Shown: positions 15,642 through 25,405 of the stretch, in pieces
Position numbering within the stretch: position 1 is the stretch's first letter
Layout: every line of letters begins with the position of its first letter
Origin: Pseudomonadota bacterium
Lineage (GTDB): Bacteria > Pseudomonadota > Alphaproteobacteria > Micropepsales > Micropepsaceae
Assembly: GCA_029778105.1 (NCBI GenBank)
Contig: JAKOQZ010000102.1
Coordinates: 1-34,701 of the forward strand
Reading direction: 5' to 3'
DNA length: 34,701 bases
Program-made: the position numbers and the translations under genes
The notes under the pieces: generated by a model
The model's input: the letters and a program-made list of their open reading frames with translations, nothing else
Database searches by the model: none
Told to the model about the DNA's origin: nothing

Positions 15642-17114
15642 ATGGACTCGACGTTCATTCACCCCTTCGACGGCGACAAGCTGAAGGAGGAGTGCGGCGT
15701 ATTCGGCGTATTCGCCCACGATGAGGCCGCGAAGTTCACGGTCTACGGGCTGCACGCCCTCCAGCATCGCGGGCAGGAAGGCGTCGGCATCGCCTCCTAC
15801 GACGCCGTTGAAAACCGCTTCAATCTCGAACGCCACCTCGGTCAGGTCGGCGACGTGTTCGGCGAAAACGGGCCGACCGCCAATCTCAAGGGCCGCTCGG
15901 CCATCGGCCACGTTCGCTATTCCACGACCGGCGGCTCGCTGAAGCGCAACGTGCAGCCCTTCTTCGCCGATGTGGCCGGCGGCGGCATCGCGGTCGCTCA
16001 CAACGGCAACCTCACCAATGCCCGCCAGCTCCGCGGCGAACTTCAGGCGCGCGGCGCGATTTTCTATGCGACCTCCGACACCGAAGTCATCGTCCACCTG
16101 ATCGCCACCAGCCGTCAGCGCGGCATGGTCGCCCGCATGATCGATGCGCTGCATCAGGTGGAAGGCGCCTATTCGCTCGTCGCCCTCACGCGCAAGCGCC
16201 TGATCGGCGTCCGGGACCCGCTCGGCGTACGGCCGCTCTCGATCGGACGTCTGGGCGACAGCTGGATTCTGGCTTCCGAGACCTGCGCGTTCGACATCAT
16301 CGGCGCCACGTTCGTGCGCGATGTGGAGCCTGGCGAACTGGTTGAGATCACCGAGCAAGGCATCATCTCGCACTATCCCTTCGCCCAGCGCCGCAAGCGG
16401 TTCTGCGTTTTCGAGTATGTCTACTTCGCCCGCCCCGACAGCATCGTGGAAGGCAGAAACGTCTATGCCGCCCGCAAGCGCATCGGCGTCGAACTGGCCG
16501 CCGAAGCGCCGGTCGAGGCCGACATCGTCGTGGCGGTCCCCGATAGCGGAAATCCTGCCGCCATCGGCTACGCCGAAGCCAGCGGGCTTCCCTTCGAGAT
16601 GGGCATTATCCGCAATCACTATGTCGGGCGCACGTTCATCGAGCCGACCGACCGCATTCGCAATCTCGGCGTCCTTATGAAGCACAACGCCAATCGTGGG
16701 GTGCTTGAAGGCAAGCGGGTCATCCTGGTCGACGATTCCATCGTGCGCGGCACGACCTCGCTCAAGATCGTGCAGATGGTGCGCGACGGCGGCGCATCGG
16801 AAGTCCATATGCGGATCGCCAGCCCGCCGACGACGAACCCTTGCTTCTATGGCGTCGATACGCCCGACAAGGACAAGCTCCTCGCAGCCCGCATGAATCT
16901 CGACATCGAGGCGATGCGCGCCTTCATCAAGGCCGACAGCCTAGCCTTCGTATCGCTCGACGGACTTTATCGGGCGGTGGGCGAAGCGGGCCGCGACGCA
17001 CGCTATCCGCAATATTGCGACGCCTGCTTCAGCGGCGAGTATCCGACGACCCTGACCGATAACGCGCAGGGGCGTCAGCAGGATCAGCTTTCGCTGCTGA
17101 TGGAAAAAGTCTGA
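15642..17114 (+). CDS. purF: Amidophosphoribosyltransferase PurF
   Basis: First committed step of purine synthesis: glutamine-dependent conversion of PRPP to phosphoribosylamine. The 490-residue protein has an N-terminal Ntn glutaminase domain; Cys18 in EECGVFGVF would become the nucleophile after removal of a 17-residue propeptide. The PRPP site is VILVDDSIVRGTTS. Cysteines in RFCVFEY, TTNPCFYG and YCDACFSGEYP match the [4Fe-4S] ligands of the B. subtilis-type enzyme, so it is probably oxygen-sensitive. It lies 26 bp after cvpA. No PurR-type site was identified. Confidence 0.98.
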   Translation: MDSTFIHPFDGDKLKEECGVFGVFAHDEAAKFTVYGLHALQHRGQEGVGIASYDAVENRFNLERHLGQVGDVFGENGPTANLKGRSAIGHVRYSTTGGSLKRNVQPFFADVAGGGIAVAHNGNLTNARQLRGELQARGAIFYATSDTEVIVHLIATSRQRGMVARMIDALHQVEGAYSLVALTRKRLIGVRDPLGVRPLSIGRLGDSWILASETCAFDIIGATFVRDVEPGELVEITEQGIISHYPFAQRRKRFCVFEYVYFARPDSIVEGRNVYAARKRIGVELAAEAPVEADIVVAVPDSGNPAAIGYAEASGLPFEMGIIRNHYVGRTFIEPTDRIRNLGVLMKHNANRGVLEGKRVILVDDSIVRGTTSLKIVQMVRDGGASEVHMRIASPPTTNPCFYGVDTPDKDKLLAARMNLDIEAMRAFIKADSLAFVSLDGLYRAVGEAGRDARYPQYCDACFSGEYPTTLTDNAQGRQQDQLSLLMEKV

Positions 17115-17121
17115 TTTCGAC

Positions 17122-17850
17122 ATGACCGACAAGCCGCTTTCAGGGCGCGTTGCGCTGGTCACGGGCGCGTCGCGCGGCATCGGCCTTGCCGTCGCCATGG
17201 CGCTTGGCCGGCTCGGGGCGCACATCATCGCAACCGGGCGCTCGACCCGCCTGCTTGAGGCGCTGGACGACGCCCTGGTCGCGGAAGGTCTTGAGCGCGC
17301 AACGCTGACGCCGTTCAATCTGCGCGACTTCGCCGCCATCGACCGCCTCGGCCAGGCCATCTTCGAACGCTGGGGCAAGCTCGACATTCTCGTCGGCAAT
17401 GCCGGCCAGCTCGGCCAGCTCGGACCGATAGGCCACGTGAAGCCGGATGCGTGGACGGAGCTGCTGGAAGTGAACCTGACGGCGAACTGGCGCCTCATCC
17501 GCTCCATGGACCCGTTGCTGCGGATCGCCGATGCCGGCCGCGCGGTCTTCCTCACCTCCGGCGCCGCGCGGGCCGAACGGGCCTATTGGGGGCCTTATGC
17601 GGTTTCAAAAGCGGGGCTGGACGCGCTTGTGAAATCCTACGCGGCCGAGTTGGTGGAAACCAACGTGCGCGCCAATCTCTTCAGCCCCGGCGCGGTGCGC
17701 ACCGCGATGCGGGCCAAGGCGATGCCGGGCGAGAATCCGGAGACCCTGCCGCACCCAGATCTGGTCGCTGCGCAATTGGTGGAGCTCTGCCTGCCAAGCT
17801 GTCAGACGCAAGGCGCGATCGTCGCCTATCGCCCCTCGTCCTCGGCGTAG
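17122..17850 (+). CDS. SDR-family NAD(P)-dependent oxidoreductase
   Basis: 242-residue classical short-chain dehydrogenase. It has [10 protein letters not shown] (cofactor loop), [10 protein letters not shown] (in the NAG position) and [23 protein letters not shown], where the Tyr-x-x-x-Lys catalytic pair and the preceding Ser lie. The segment [24 protein letters not shown] is typical of the family's C-terminal lid. It begins 7 bp after purF and is often next to it in alphaproteobacteria, but the substrate is not known. Its last 25 bp overlap the 3' end of der on the opposite strand. Confidence 0.93.
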   Translation: MTDKPLSGRVALVTGASRGIGLAVAMALGRLGAHIIATGRSTRLLEALDDALVAEGLERATLTPFNLRDFAAIDRLGQAIFERWGKLDILVGNAGQLGQLGPIGHVKPDAWTELLEVNLTANWRLIRSMDPLLRIADAGRAVFLTSGAARAERAYWGPYAVSKAGLDALVKSYAAELVETNVRANLFSPGAVRTAMRAKAMPGENPETLPHPDLVAAQLVELCLPSCQTQGAIVAYRPSSSA

Positions 17851-19211
17851 GGATTCCTGCTCGACCGCTTGATGAAGCGGATCGGCGTGCCGGGCAGATC
17901 GAAGTTCTCGCGCAGGCCATTCGCGAGATAACGCAGATAGTCCTCGGGCAACTCGTTGAGCTGGTTGCCGAACAGCGCGAAGGTGGGCGGCCGCGTTTTA
18001 GCCTGCGTCATGTAGCGCAGCTTGATACGGCGCCCTGAAATCGCGGGCGGCGCATGGCGCTCCATCGCCGCTCCCAGCCAGCGGTTCAAGGCCGCCGTCG
18101 GAATGTGCTTGTTCCAAACCGCATCTGCAGCGGCGACCGCTGGCATCAGTCGCTCGACGCCCTTTCCGGTCATCGCCGACAGCATGATGATGGGCACGCC
18201 CTTCACCTGCGGCAGCAGTTCTCCGGCGCGCCGCGTCAGCTCGGCAAGCTGCTTCTGCTTGTCGGGAACCAAATCCCACTTGTTGACGGCCAGCACCAGC
18301 GCACGGCCTTCACGTTCCACCAGATCGGCGATCGCAAGATCCTGCTTCTCCAGCGGCGCCTCGGCATCCATCAGGAGAATCACGCAATCGGCGAAACGGA
18401 TCGCGCGCAGCGCGTCGCTCACCGAGAGCTTCTCGATCTTCTCCACGACCTTTGCACGCTTCCGCATGCCGGCCGTGTCGAACAGCTTGACCGGGCGACC
18501 GTCCCAGACCCAGTCGACCGATATGGAGTCCCGCGTGGTTCCGGCGACCGGGCTGGTCAGCATCCGCTCTTCATCGATCAGGCGATTGATCAAGGTGGAC
18601 TTGCCGGCGTTCGGGCGTCCGACGACGGCCAGCCGCAGCGGTTTGACGACGTCGGGCGCATCCTCCTCGGGTGCGTCCTCGTCTGGGTATGGTTCGAACT
18701 CAAGCTCTTTCGGCTGGGCGGGCCCGAAGGGCACCAGAGCCGTGTAAAGCTCACTGAGCCCTTGGCCATGCTCCGCCGACAGGGCGATCGGCTCCCCGAA
18801 ACCCAGCGCGTGGGCTTCGCCGACGCCGCCCAGCGACGCGTTGCTCTCTGCCTTGTTCGCCGCGACGATGACCGGCTTGCCGGCGCGGCGCAGCTGTCCG
18901 GCGATCTCGCGATCGTGCGGCGTCACGCCCGCCCTGGCGTCGACCATGAACAGCAGCACGTCCGCCAGCTCGATCGCACGGGATGTCTGCTGCTGGATGC
19001 GCTTGTCGAGAATATCGCTCGCGCCGTCATCCAGGCCCGCCGTGTCGACGACCGTGAACTCCAGATCGGCGAGCTTGCCTTCGCCTTCCCGGCGGTCGCG
19101 CGTCACGCCGGGCTGGTTGTCGACCAGCGCGACACGCTGCCCCACCAGCCGGTTGAACAGCGTGGACTTTCCGACATTGGGGCGACCGACGATCGCCAGA
19201 GTGAAACTCAT
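17826..19211 (-). CDS. der: Ribosome biogenesis GTPase Der (EngA)
   Basis: Double-GTPase needed for 50S ribosomal subunit assembly. The 461-residue protein has two consecutive G domains. The first has [14 protein letters not shown] (residues 8-15), DTAGL and NKAE. The second has [25 protein letters not shown] and NKWD. A C-terminal KH-like domain includes PPTFALFGN and [22 protein letters not shown]. The ATG at 19211 ([12 protein letters not shown]) is chosen over the earlier start at 19232 because it matches the family N-terminus. It is third in a yfgM-bamB-der unit, 25 bp after bamB, and converges on the SDR gene with a 25-bp overlap. Confidence 0.97.
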   Translation of the reverse strand: MSFTLAIVGRPNVGKSTLFNRLVGQRVALVDNQPGVTRDRREGEGKLADLEFTVVDTAGLDDGASDILDKRIQQQTSRAIELADVLLFMVDARAGVTPHDREIAGQLRRAGKPVIVAANKAESNASLGGVGEAHALGFGEPIALSAEHGQGLSELYTALVPFGPAQPKELEFEPYPDEDAPEEDAPDVVKPLRLAVVGRPNAGKSTLINRLIDEERMLTSPVAGTTRDSISVDWVWDGRPVKLFDTAGMRKRAKVVEKIEKLSVSDALRAIRFADCVILLMDAEAPLEKQDLAIADLVEREGRALVLAVNKWDLVPDKQKQLAELTRRAGELLPQVKGVPIIMLSAMTGKGVERLMPAVAAADAVWNKHIPTAALNRWLGAAMERHAPPAISGRRIKLRYMTQAKTRPPTFALFGNQLNELPEDYLRYLANGLRENFDLPGTPIRFIKRSSRNPYAEDEGR

Positions 19212-19236
19212 GGTCGGTTCGCCCGACCGCATCGCC

Positions 19237-20643
19237 TTAGCGATAGGCGGTCAGGTCCCCATCGTCATTGAGGATATACAGCGCGCCTGCAGCCGCGATC
19301 GGCGCGATGATCGAGCCCACGCCTGTGTCGTAGGACTGCTCCAGCGCGCCGGTGGACGCAGCCACCACGGCAATCCGGCCGTCGGTGGAGGTCAGCACAA
19401 GATGGCCGTTGACCATCAGGGGACCGCTCCACTCGACAGTGTCCTCACGCGCTTCCTCGTCCTGCCAGCGGCCGAGATACGTGGACCAGGCCACGCGACC
19501 CGTCGTTTTCTCGAAGCAGTAAAGCACGCCGTCCATGCCCACCACGTAGAGGTAATCACCGGCGACCCACGGCGTCTGAACGCCGGCAAGGTCGCGGGTC
19601 CAGCGGCGCTCGCCCGTTCTGGAATCGATCGCGACAAGGCGGCCGGCGTGGCTGATCGCAAAAACGAGGTTACCGTCGATGACCGGGCGTCCCGCGATGT
19701 CGTTGATCGACGAGAGCGAGTCGGCCGAGCCGGTGCGCGTCAGCGAGTCGTTCCAGAGCGGACGGCCGTTGTTGGCGCGCAGCGCATAGATGTCGCCATT
19801 GGTGTAGGGAATGATCACGAGATCACCGCTCGCGGCCGGGCTGGTGCTGGCGAGGACGCCTGCGCCTTCGGCGAACACTTCATGGTTCCAGACATCAGCG
19901 CCCGTCGCGGCGTCGAGCGCCCACATCCGATTGTCACGATTGACGACATAGACCTTGCCGTCACGCACGGTGGGCGCGGTATGGAACGGGCTTTCCGTCT
20001 TCTTCGTCCACAGACGGCTGCCGTCTGTCGGGTTCAGGGCGACCACCTCGCCAAAACCGGTCGTGACATAGAGTCGGCCGTCGGCATAGGCGAGACCGCC
20101 GCTGTAGCCTTCCTCCGGCGTGTCGCCGCCCGTCGAGAAGAAATACCAGTCGCTCGACGTATCCTCGACCGCGAGCGATACGCCCCAGATCTCACCGCCC
20201 GTCGCCACGTCGAAGGCGCGCACACCAACCGCCGCGTCCAGCGTGAAGATCATGCCCTGCGCGATGATCGGGGTCGCCGTGATCGCCGACTCGGCCGAAG
20301 TCGAGACGCCGATGGATGTCTTCCAGGCGACCCCGAAATTCACGGAAGCGTCGATATTGCCCACCGCATTTTCAGGCGTGCCGCCGGGGTTGGGCCATGT
20401 CCCGACCTGGACCGCTGCCGGGATGCCGACCGCCATCCCGGCGAAGGCCGGGTCCTGCGCCAGTGAGTCCTGGCCCCGCGGCATGAGGGAAATGCGCTCG
20501 CCCGGAACGCGTGACACTTCCTTCTCGCCAAAGATCGATGTGGTGACCGATTCGATCGTGCTGCACCCGCCAAGCGAGATCAGGCAGGTCAGCCCTGCCA
20601 TGCGCAGCAGGTTCAGGCGACGGGAGCGGAGGGCCGGCTTCAT
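19237..20643 (-). CDS. bamB: Outer-membrane protein assembly factor BamB (PQQ-like propeller lipoprotein)
   Basis: Lipoprotein of the BAM complex that helps insert beta-barrel proteins into the outer membrane. The 468-residue protein has a lipobox SLGGC with Cys27. A beta-propeller follows, made of repeats such as [45 protein letters not shown] and VWNHEV, the PQQ-like blade pattern. About 60 residues after the lipid anchor are linker ([10 protein letters not shown]). The neighbours yfgM (upstream) and der (downstream) match the E. coli order, which supports BamB over a PQQ dehydrogenase; the length also does not fit the enzyme. Confidence 0.92.
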   Translation of the reverse strand: MKPALRSRRLNLLRMAGLTCLISLGGCSTIESVTTSIFGEKEVSRVPGERISLMPRGQDSLAQDPAFAGMAVGIPAAVQVGTWPNPGGTPENAVGNIDASVNFGVAWKTSIGVSTSAESAITATPIIAQGMIFTLDAAVGVRAFDVATGGEIWGVSLAVEDTSSDWYFFSTGGDTPEEGYSGGLAYADGRLYVTTGFGEVVALNPTDGSRLWTKKTESPFHTAPTVRDGKVYVVNRDNRMWALDAATGADVWNHEVFAEGAGVLASTSPAASGDLVIIPYTNGDIYALRANNGRPLWNDSLTRTGSADSLSSINDIAGRPVIDGNLVFAISHAGRLVAIDSRTGERRWTRDLAGVQTPWVAGDYLYVVGMDGVLYCFEKTTGRVAWSTYLGRWQDEEAREDTVEWSGPLMVNGHLVLTSTDGRIAVVAASTGALEQSYDTGVGSIIAPIAAAGALYILNDDGDLTAYR

Positions 20644-20661
20644 ATACGGAACCTGATGATG

Positions 20662-21411
20662 TTAGCGGTTCTGCGGCGTAGGCGCAGGCGTAGCTGGTTC
20701 GGCGGGCTGAGCTGCGGGGGCCTCAGCCGGAGGCGCAGGCGGTGCAATCGCTTCAACCGGGATTTCGGCGCCGCCGCGCAGAAACGACGCCATTTTCCCG
20801 GCACGCTCGCGCATGCTCTGGGGAGCGGCCTCGTCTACCGCGATCGCCGCATAGGCAGCCGCGGCATCCTCGTTCTTTCGGGCGCGGAAATCGGCGAACG
20901 CCGACAGCTCGCGCGCTTCGAAGCGCCACGGATTGTCGTCGCCGATGAAAGGCGCCACACGGTTCTTAAGCACCTCGGGCGACTCGGTATCGGCCAGCGT
21001 AAAGGCTGCGCGAATCTGGGCCAGCGCCTTGAGACGGTCGTCTGCGCCGCTGGAAATGATCTTGTCGTAGACGGCGAGCGCGCCCTGCACGTCGTTCTTG
21101 GCCGCCAACAGCGACGCCTCACGAAACAACGCAAGCGTAGGATACCCTTCCCCGCCGGCGGCGGCGATTTCGCCATAGGCTTTCAGAGCGCCTTCGATGT
21201 CGCCGGACGCGGCCTTGTCGTCAGCGGCCGCGAAGGTTTCCCCGGCGAGTTCGCGATTCGCCTGCTGCTGGCCGCGCCACCACACAAAGCCAGCCGTCGC
21301 GGCAACCGCGAGAACGGCGACAGCCAGAAAAACAGAACCGTAGCGGGCCCAGACCTTATTGAGACGCTCGCGCCTCAGGTCCTCTTCGACCTCGTGAAAA
21401 ATGTCTGTCAA
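20662..21411 (-). CDS. YfgM/TPR-type inner-membrane protein
   Basis: Ancillary protein of the Sec translocon/BamB neighbourhood (E. coli YfgM type), with one N-terminal transmembrane helix (about residues 25-45, SVFLAVAVLAVAATAGFVWW). A periplasmic TPR-like repeat domain and an Ala/Pro/Glu-rich tail follow. The protein is 249 residues from a TTG at 21411 (translating LTDIFHEVEEDLRRERL). This matches the conserved family N-terminus and is weakly supported by GGGA upstream. An ATG at 21483 in the same frame would add 24 residues with no resemblance to the family. It is the first gene of the yfgM-bamB-der unit. Confidence 0.82.
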   Translation of the reverse strand: MTDIFHEVEEDLRRERLNKVWARYGSVFLAVAVLAVAATAGFVWWRGQQQANRELAGETFAAADDKAASGDIEGALKAYGEIAAAGGEGYPTLALFREASLLAAKNDVQGALAVYDKIISSGADDRLKALAQIRAAFTLADTESPEVLKNRVAPFIGDDNPWRFEARELSAFADFRARKNEDAAAAYAAIAVDEAAPQSMRERAGKMASFLRGGAEIPVEAIAPPAPPAEAPAAQPAEPATPAPTPQNR

Positions 21412-21682
21412 AGCAACTGGTCCCGGAGTGGCACGCCCCGTGGGCGACCGGGAAGCTATAAATTGCCGCCGTGCGGCAAGCAAACGGCAAAAAAGACGGC
21501 GGACGCCCGACCGAACCCGCCGTTACGCACAACGCCCGCGTGTCTCGGACACCGCCCTTTCGCGCCGATTCCGCTGTGCGGACCCAGGTCGCGCTGCATT
21601 CCCGCAACATCGGGGGATTATGTCGCATTAACCGCCTGGCTGCGCTTGCAGGGGGAAGGGAACGGGTCCTAAATCATTGGTA

Positions 21683-22270
21683 ATGAAACGGCTCCTCGCC
21701 CACGCTGTGTTGATCGCCGCGCTGACCCTACCCGGTCAGGCGTTGGCGGCTGACGTGTTCGCCGGTGACGGACGTGTTTTTTCCGGTATCGCCAGCGACC
21801 AGGGCGAAGGGCTGATCCTGCCCCAGACTCTGATGTCGGGCGGCGTGGCCGGATATGCGTCGACTTTTGACACGGGCTTAGGCGCGGAAGGGGCTGTGGT
21901 GATGATGGTCGGGGGCGGCCAGATCGCCGAGGGCCTGTCATCATTCCCTGCCGTCGAACCTCTGGGATTCGATGTGCAGACCCGGCTGACGGTCGGAGAC
22001 ATCGGATGGGGCCTGACGCCCTATGTCGGTGTCGGCGTTTCCGAAGCGCCGTCGAATGGACGTGTCTTCCAAGGCATCCCCACGCTGCTGCCCTTTGCGA
22101 GCGAGGGGTTCGGTATGCAGGGCGTCGCAGGTATCGCCTATCAGTTGATGCCGGGTGTCGGCGCCGGGCTCGAATACCGCTACCAGGGGTTCACGGCGTT
22201 TACGCCGGTCGCACGGGACGCGACCGACAATCAGACGATTATGATGAGGCTTGATCTGGGGCTGAACTGA
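21683..22270 (+). CDS. Small outer-membrane beta-barrel-like protein
   Basis: 195-residue exported protein; signal peptide MKRLLAHAVLIAALTLPGQALA with cleavage before ADVF. The mature part alternates hydrophobic and polar residues in the beta-barrel manner (WGLTPYVGVGVSE, GVGAGLEYRYQGFTAF) and ends NQTIMMRLDLGLN, whose alternating pattern resembles an outer-membrane signature. The ATG at 21683 lies 6 bp after an alternative TTG (21677); no strong ribosome-binding site is seen for either. It is like small porin-like/OmpA-type proteins, but no specific family is recognised. It lies alone between convergent and divergent neighbours. Confidence 0.75.
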   Translation: MKRLLAHAVLIAALTLPGQALAADVFAGDGRVFSGIASDQGEGLILPQTLMSGGVAGYASTFDTGLGAEGAVVMMVGGGQIAEGLSSFPAVEPLGFDVQTRLTVGDIGWGLTPYVGVGVSEAPSNGRVFQGIPTLLPFASEGFGMQGVAGIAYQLMPGVGAGLEYRYQGFTAFTPVARDATDNQTIMMRLDLGLN

Positions 22271-22325
22271 CCGCCCTTCCCGCGCGCCTTGAGTGTGCGC
22301 GCCTGCATTCGAACGAGATTGTTCC

Positions 22326-22376
22326 TGACGAGCGGGGGGCTTGCTCCTCAGGAGCCGCGCGGCCGCTGGACCACTG
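22326..22376. other. Inverted repeat in convergent intergenic region
   Basis: CCTCAG and CTGAGG arms enclose GGAGCCGCGCGGCCGCTGG between two convergent genes. The short spacing and absence of a T-tract make it an unproven bidirectional terminator. Positions are approximate. No tRNA-like cloverleaf can be drawn. Confidence 0.3.
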
Positions 22377-22417
22377 AGGGGTGAAGTCCGGCGGCCGTCG
22401 CCTTTTCTGGCACCAGG

Positions 22418-22750
22418 TTAGCGCAGGGAGCGGACGAAACCGTCCTTTGCGATGATGCAGGTGCGCGAGGCACCTCCAGCGTCGAGGCTGACCAGATAGC
22501 CGGCATCGACCACTTTCGATCCCGTCACCCGCACATCCGCGAGCGGAACGCCGAATTTTCGCGAGCCTTGCATGAGGCAGGTCGTTTCCGCGTCGGAGCG
22601 GGACAGTTCTGCCGGAGCGGTCGGCCCCGGCTTGGGCTGCGGCGTCGGGACCGAGGGCGAGCCGGGAGGCCCGGTCAGGGTGCCGCAAGCCCCCAGCATC
22701 AGCGAAACGGCGAAGATCGGCGCCATGCGCCGGGGGAACAACGGTGTCAT
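22418..22750 (-). CDS. Small lipoprotein of unknown function
   Basis: 110 residues with a lipoprotein signal (MTPLFPRRMAPIFAVSLMLGAC) whose lipobox cysteine is Cys22. A Pro-rich linker follows (GPPGSPSVPTPQPKPGPTAP), then a small domain with two cysteines (TTCLMQGSRKFGVP and RTCIIAKDGFVRSL). ATG at 22750 is used; an internal ATG at 22726 also precedes the hydrophobic core. No family is identified. It lies 34 bp downstream of the VanX-type dipeptidase gene on the same strand, so the two may be transcribed together. Confidence 0.7.
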   Translation of the reverse strand: MTPLFPRRMAPIFAVSLMLGACGTLTGPPGSPSVPTPQPKPGPTAPAELSRSDAETTCLMQGSRKFGVPLADVRVTGSKVVDAGYLVSLDAGGASRTCIIAKDGFVRSLR

Positions 22751-22784
22751 GACGGGCACAACGCGGAGTTCCACGCCGGGTTCC

Positions 22785-23489
22785 CTAAGGCCTGGCAACA
22801 ACCGGGGCATCAAAGGCGGCGCCTTCATGAGGCTGTTCGACGAGCCGGAAATGCCACCACTCGGCCTGGTAGGGTGCGAAGCCGTGTCTTTCCATCGCAG
22901 CGCGCAGCTTGGCGCGGTTGGCGGCGGCTTCAGGCGAAACCGTCGCGCCAATCGCGGAAAGCGGATCGAAACAGTCGAAGGCGGTGCCCATGTCGGGCAG
23001 GCCATCGTTCTGGGGCGCAGTGCAAGCCATCGGCTCGCCGCGAGAGGGCGACCGATAACCGCGCGGGGCGATGCCGAGGTCGACGACGCTGCCGCCGGAA
23101 TGACCGGAATGCTCGGCGATGTAATCGTGCGCGACGAGCTTCTCGCGCTCTTCGTTCGGATAGAAGACCGGCTTCATGGTGTCCGGGCCGTTCCTGGTCC
23201 AGGCCATGAAGGCGGCGACCGCACGGGCGGGCCGATAGCAATCCCAGACGATGAGCCCAAGACCGTCTGCCGCCAGTTCGTCATCCACCGCGCGCAAAGC
23301 CTCTGCGGCCTTCGCAGTAAGCAGGCACTCAGCCGCTTCATAACCAGGCACGGGCGCGCCGGTGAAGTTGAACGCACCGGCGTAGCGGATGTCCTGGACG
23401 ATCCCGGGTGCGATGTCGCGCAGATAGACGAAATCGACCGGCAGGGGAGCCGCCGCGACGGCGGCGCCGAGCATGAGCACCGCGATCAT
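22785..23489 (-). CDS. D-alanyl-D-alanine dipeptidase (VanX/DdpX family, peptidase M15D)
   Basis: 234-residue zinc dipeptidase that cleaves D-Ala-D-Ala. The zinc site is in SGHSGGSVVDLGI (His and Asp ligands) and EWWHFRL (second His), and the conserved CYRPARAV holds the Arg that VanX uses. A short N-terminal hydrophobic stretch (AVLMLGAAVAAAPLPVDF) suggests export. In this family roles range from peptidoglycan D-Ala recycling to vancomycin resistance; no van regulators or ligase genes are nearby, so recycling is more likely. The start ATG overlaps the recQ stop codon (ATGA). Confidence 0.9.
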   Translation of the reverse strand: MIAVLMLGAAVAAAPLPVDFVYLRDIAPGIVQDIRYAGAFNFTGAPVPGYEAAECLLTAKAAEALRAVDDELAADGLGLIVWDCYRPARAVAAFMAWTRNGPDTMKPVFYPNEEREKLVAHDYIAEHSGHSGGSVVDLGIAPRGYRSPSRGEPMACTAPQNDGLPDMGTAFDCFDPLSAIGATVSPEAAANRAKLRAAMERHGFAPYQAEWWHFRLVEQPHEGAAFDAPVVARP

Positions 23490-25342
23490 GCGCGCACCAC
23501 CGCAAGCACATCATCGCCATAGCGATCCAGCTTGGCCTGGCCGATGCCCGAGATCGCGGCGAGAGCCTGATGCGAGCGGGGCGCCGACGCGGCGATTTCG
23601 GCGAGCGTGCGGTCGTGAAAGATCACATAGGGCGGCACGCCTTGCTCTGCCGCCCGCGCCTTTCGCCAGGCCCGCAAAGCCTCGAATCTGGAGCGGGCGC
23701 TGTCGGGCAGCTCGATCGACGCGCCCGCACCGCGCCGGCGCGGGTCGCCCGAGCGCGTTGTGGAATCGTAGGCGGCGAGCGCCCGTCGCACCGCCACGCG
23801 CGCCTCGCCGCGATAGACGGCGCGGACGGCATCGCGGTCGCCCAAGGCCAGCAGCGGCTTTCCGTCGTTATAGTCTTCGGACAGCAGACCTTCGAACAGC
23901 AGATGGTCGATGACGTCGCGCCACGCTGCAGGGGCGAGGTCCCGCCCGATGCCCCAGGTGCTGAGCGACGATTCATCCGGCCGCACGTCTTTGGTGCGAG
24001 CGGTCAGGTGGTCGATCACGCGGCCCCGGCCAAAGCGTTCGCCCAGGCGCTGAACCGCCGCGAGCGCCTTCTGCGCCGCTTCGGTGGCATCGATCATCTC
24101 AGGCTTGGCGAGGCAATTGTCGCAGACGCCGCAGCGCTCGACCTCCGCCTCGCCGAAATAGCGGCGCACGGCTTCAGGCCGGCATGTTCCGCCATCGAGC
24201 ATGGCGAACAGACGGCGCACCTTCACCAGATGCGCCGCCTTGACCTGCTCGGGCATCGTCTTGCCGTCGAGCCGGCGAAGCGCCCAGGAGATGTCGGACG
24301 GGCCGAACAGCGTAATGCCGTCGGCAGGCTCTCCGTCGCGGCCGGCGCGTCCGATCTCCTGCCAGTAGGCTTCGAGCGACCCGGGCGGATCGGCATGGAT
24401 GACAAAGCGCACATCCGGCTTGTCGACGCCCATACCGAAGGCAATGGTCGCGACCATCACCATGGCGTCTGCGGCCAGGAACTGCGCCAGACGCCGATCC
24501 CGCTCGGCCCCCTCGAATCCGGCGTGATAGGCGAGCGCGGTCAGCCCCTTCGCATTCAGCAATCCGGCAAGCCGCTCGCAGCCTTCGCGCGAGCCGCAAT
24601 AGACGACGCCCGACAGGCCGCGGCGCGCTTCGACGAGCTCCACCACCCGTGCGTCGGTTCGCGCCCGTGACGCGCTTTCCTTACGTTCGGCGGAAAGACG
24701 GAGATTGGGCCGCGCGAAACTGTCGACGAAGACGAGCGCATCGTCGAGATGAAGGCTGCTGCGGATGTCGTCGCGTGTGCGGGCATCGGCCGTCGCGGTG
24801 ACCGCGATGCGGGGAACGCTCGGGAAAAGGGCGCCGAGCTTGCCCAGCTCGCGGTAATCCGGCCGGAAGTCGTGTCCCCATTGGCTGACGCAGTGGGCTT
24901 CATCGATCGCAATGACCGAAAGCGTCACGCCTTTGAGGCGCTCGAGCATGCCGGGCGCGGCGAGCCCTTCCGGCGAAACGTAAAGCAGATCGAGTTCGCC
25001 CGCCGCAACTTCCCGCCAGACGGCGGCGCGCGCATCGGCGCTGAGCCCGGAATCTAGCCGAGCGGCACGGATTCCCTGTTGCCGCATCGCTTCGACCTGG
25101 TCGGTCATCAGGGCGATCAGCGGGGAAATGACGAGTCCGATGCCGGCGCGCAATACGGCCGGGATCTGATAACAGACGCTCTTGCCGCCGCCGGTCGGCA
25201 GAACAGCGAGGACATCGCGTCCCTTGAGCACGGCGGCGACGATATCCGCCTGCAACCCGCGAAAGTCGGGATGGCCCCAATGGCGGCGCAGGAGAGCGCG
25301 GGCCGGCTCAAGGGGGTCGAATCGAATGGCGGCGTTGGTCAT
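23486..25342 (-). CDS. recQ: ATP-dependent DNA helicase RecQ
   Basis: Superfamily 2 3'-5' helicase for recombination repair. The 618-residue protein has Walker A PTGGGKS (residues 49-55), DEAH (147-150), QEIGRAGRDGEPADGITLF (motif VI), a four-Cys zinc domain (CRPEAVRRYFG ... CGVCDNC) and the RQC winged-helix region. A C-terminal HRDC-like part follows (ALRAWRKARAAEQGVPPYVIFHDRTL). The ATG at 25342 is chosen (MTNAAIRFDPLEPARALLRR). The same frame extends back to 26170 as an 894-residue open frame, but that part is antisense to the DUF72 gene and not conserved. Confidence 0.95.
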   Translation of the reverse strand: MTNAAIRFDPLEPARALLRRHWGHPDFRGLQADIVAAVLKGRDVLAVLPTGGGKSVCYQIPAVLRAGIGLVISPLIALMTDQVEAMRQQGIRAARLDSGLSADARAAVWREVAAGELDLLYVSPEGLAAPGMLERLKGVTLSVIAIDEAHCVSQWGHDFRPDYRELGKLGALFPSVPRIAVTATADARTRDDIRSSLHLDDALVFVDSFARPNLRLSAERKESASRARTDARVVELVEARRGLSGVVYCGSREGCERLAGLLNAKGLTALAYHAGFEGAERDRRLAQFLAADAMVMVATIAFGMGVDKPDVRFVIHADPPGSLEAYWQEIGRAGRDGEPADGITLFGPSDISWALRRLDGKTMPEQVKAAHLVKVRRLFAMLDGGTCRPEAVRRYFGEAEVERCGVCDNCLAKPEMIDATEAAQKALAAVQRLGERFGRGRVIDHLTARTKDVRPDESSLSTWGIGRDLAPAAWRDVIDHLLFEGLLSEDYNDGKPLLALGDRDAVRAVYRGEARVAVRRALAAYDSTTRSGDPRRRGAGASIELPDSARSRFEALRAWRKARAAEQGVPPYVIFHDRTLAEIAASAPRSHQALAAISGIGQAKLDRYGDDVLAVVRA

Positions 25343-25405
25343 GCCGTCGCGGTTGTGCGGCATCGTCGCGCCATGCGCTAGAGTGGACGGCACAAGGAGA
25401 CGCAC

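Noticed and set aside
18841-20466. 541-residue plus-strand open frame
   Set aside because: Mirror of der and bamB; composition dominated by Arg/Asp/Gly/Val, no ribosome-binding site.
22326-22376. Possible tRNA or small RNA in the convergent gap
   Set aside because: The stem is short, no CCA-like end or anticodon arm can be formed, and the sequence is better read as an inverted repeat.
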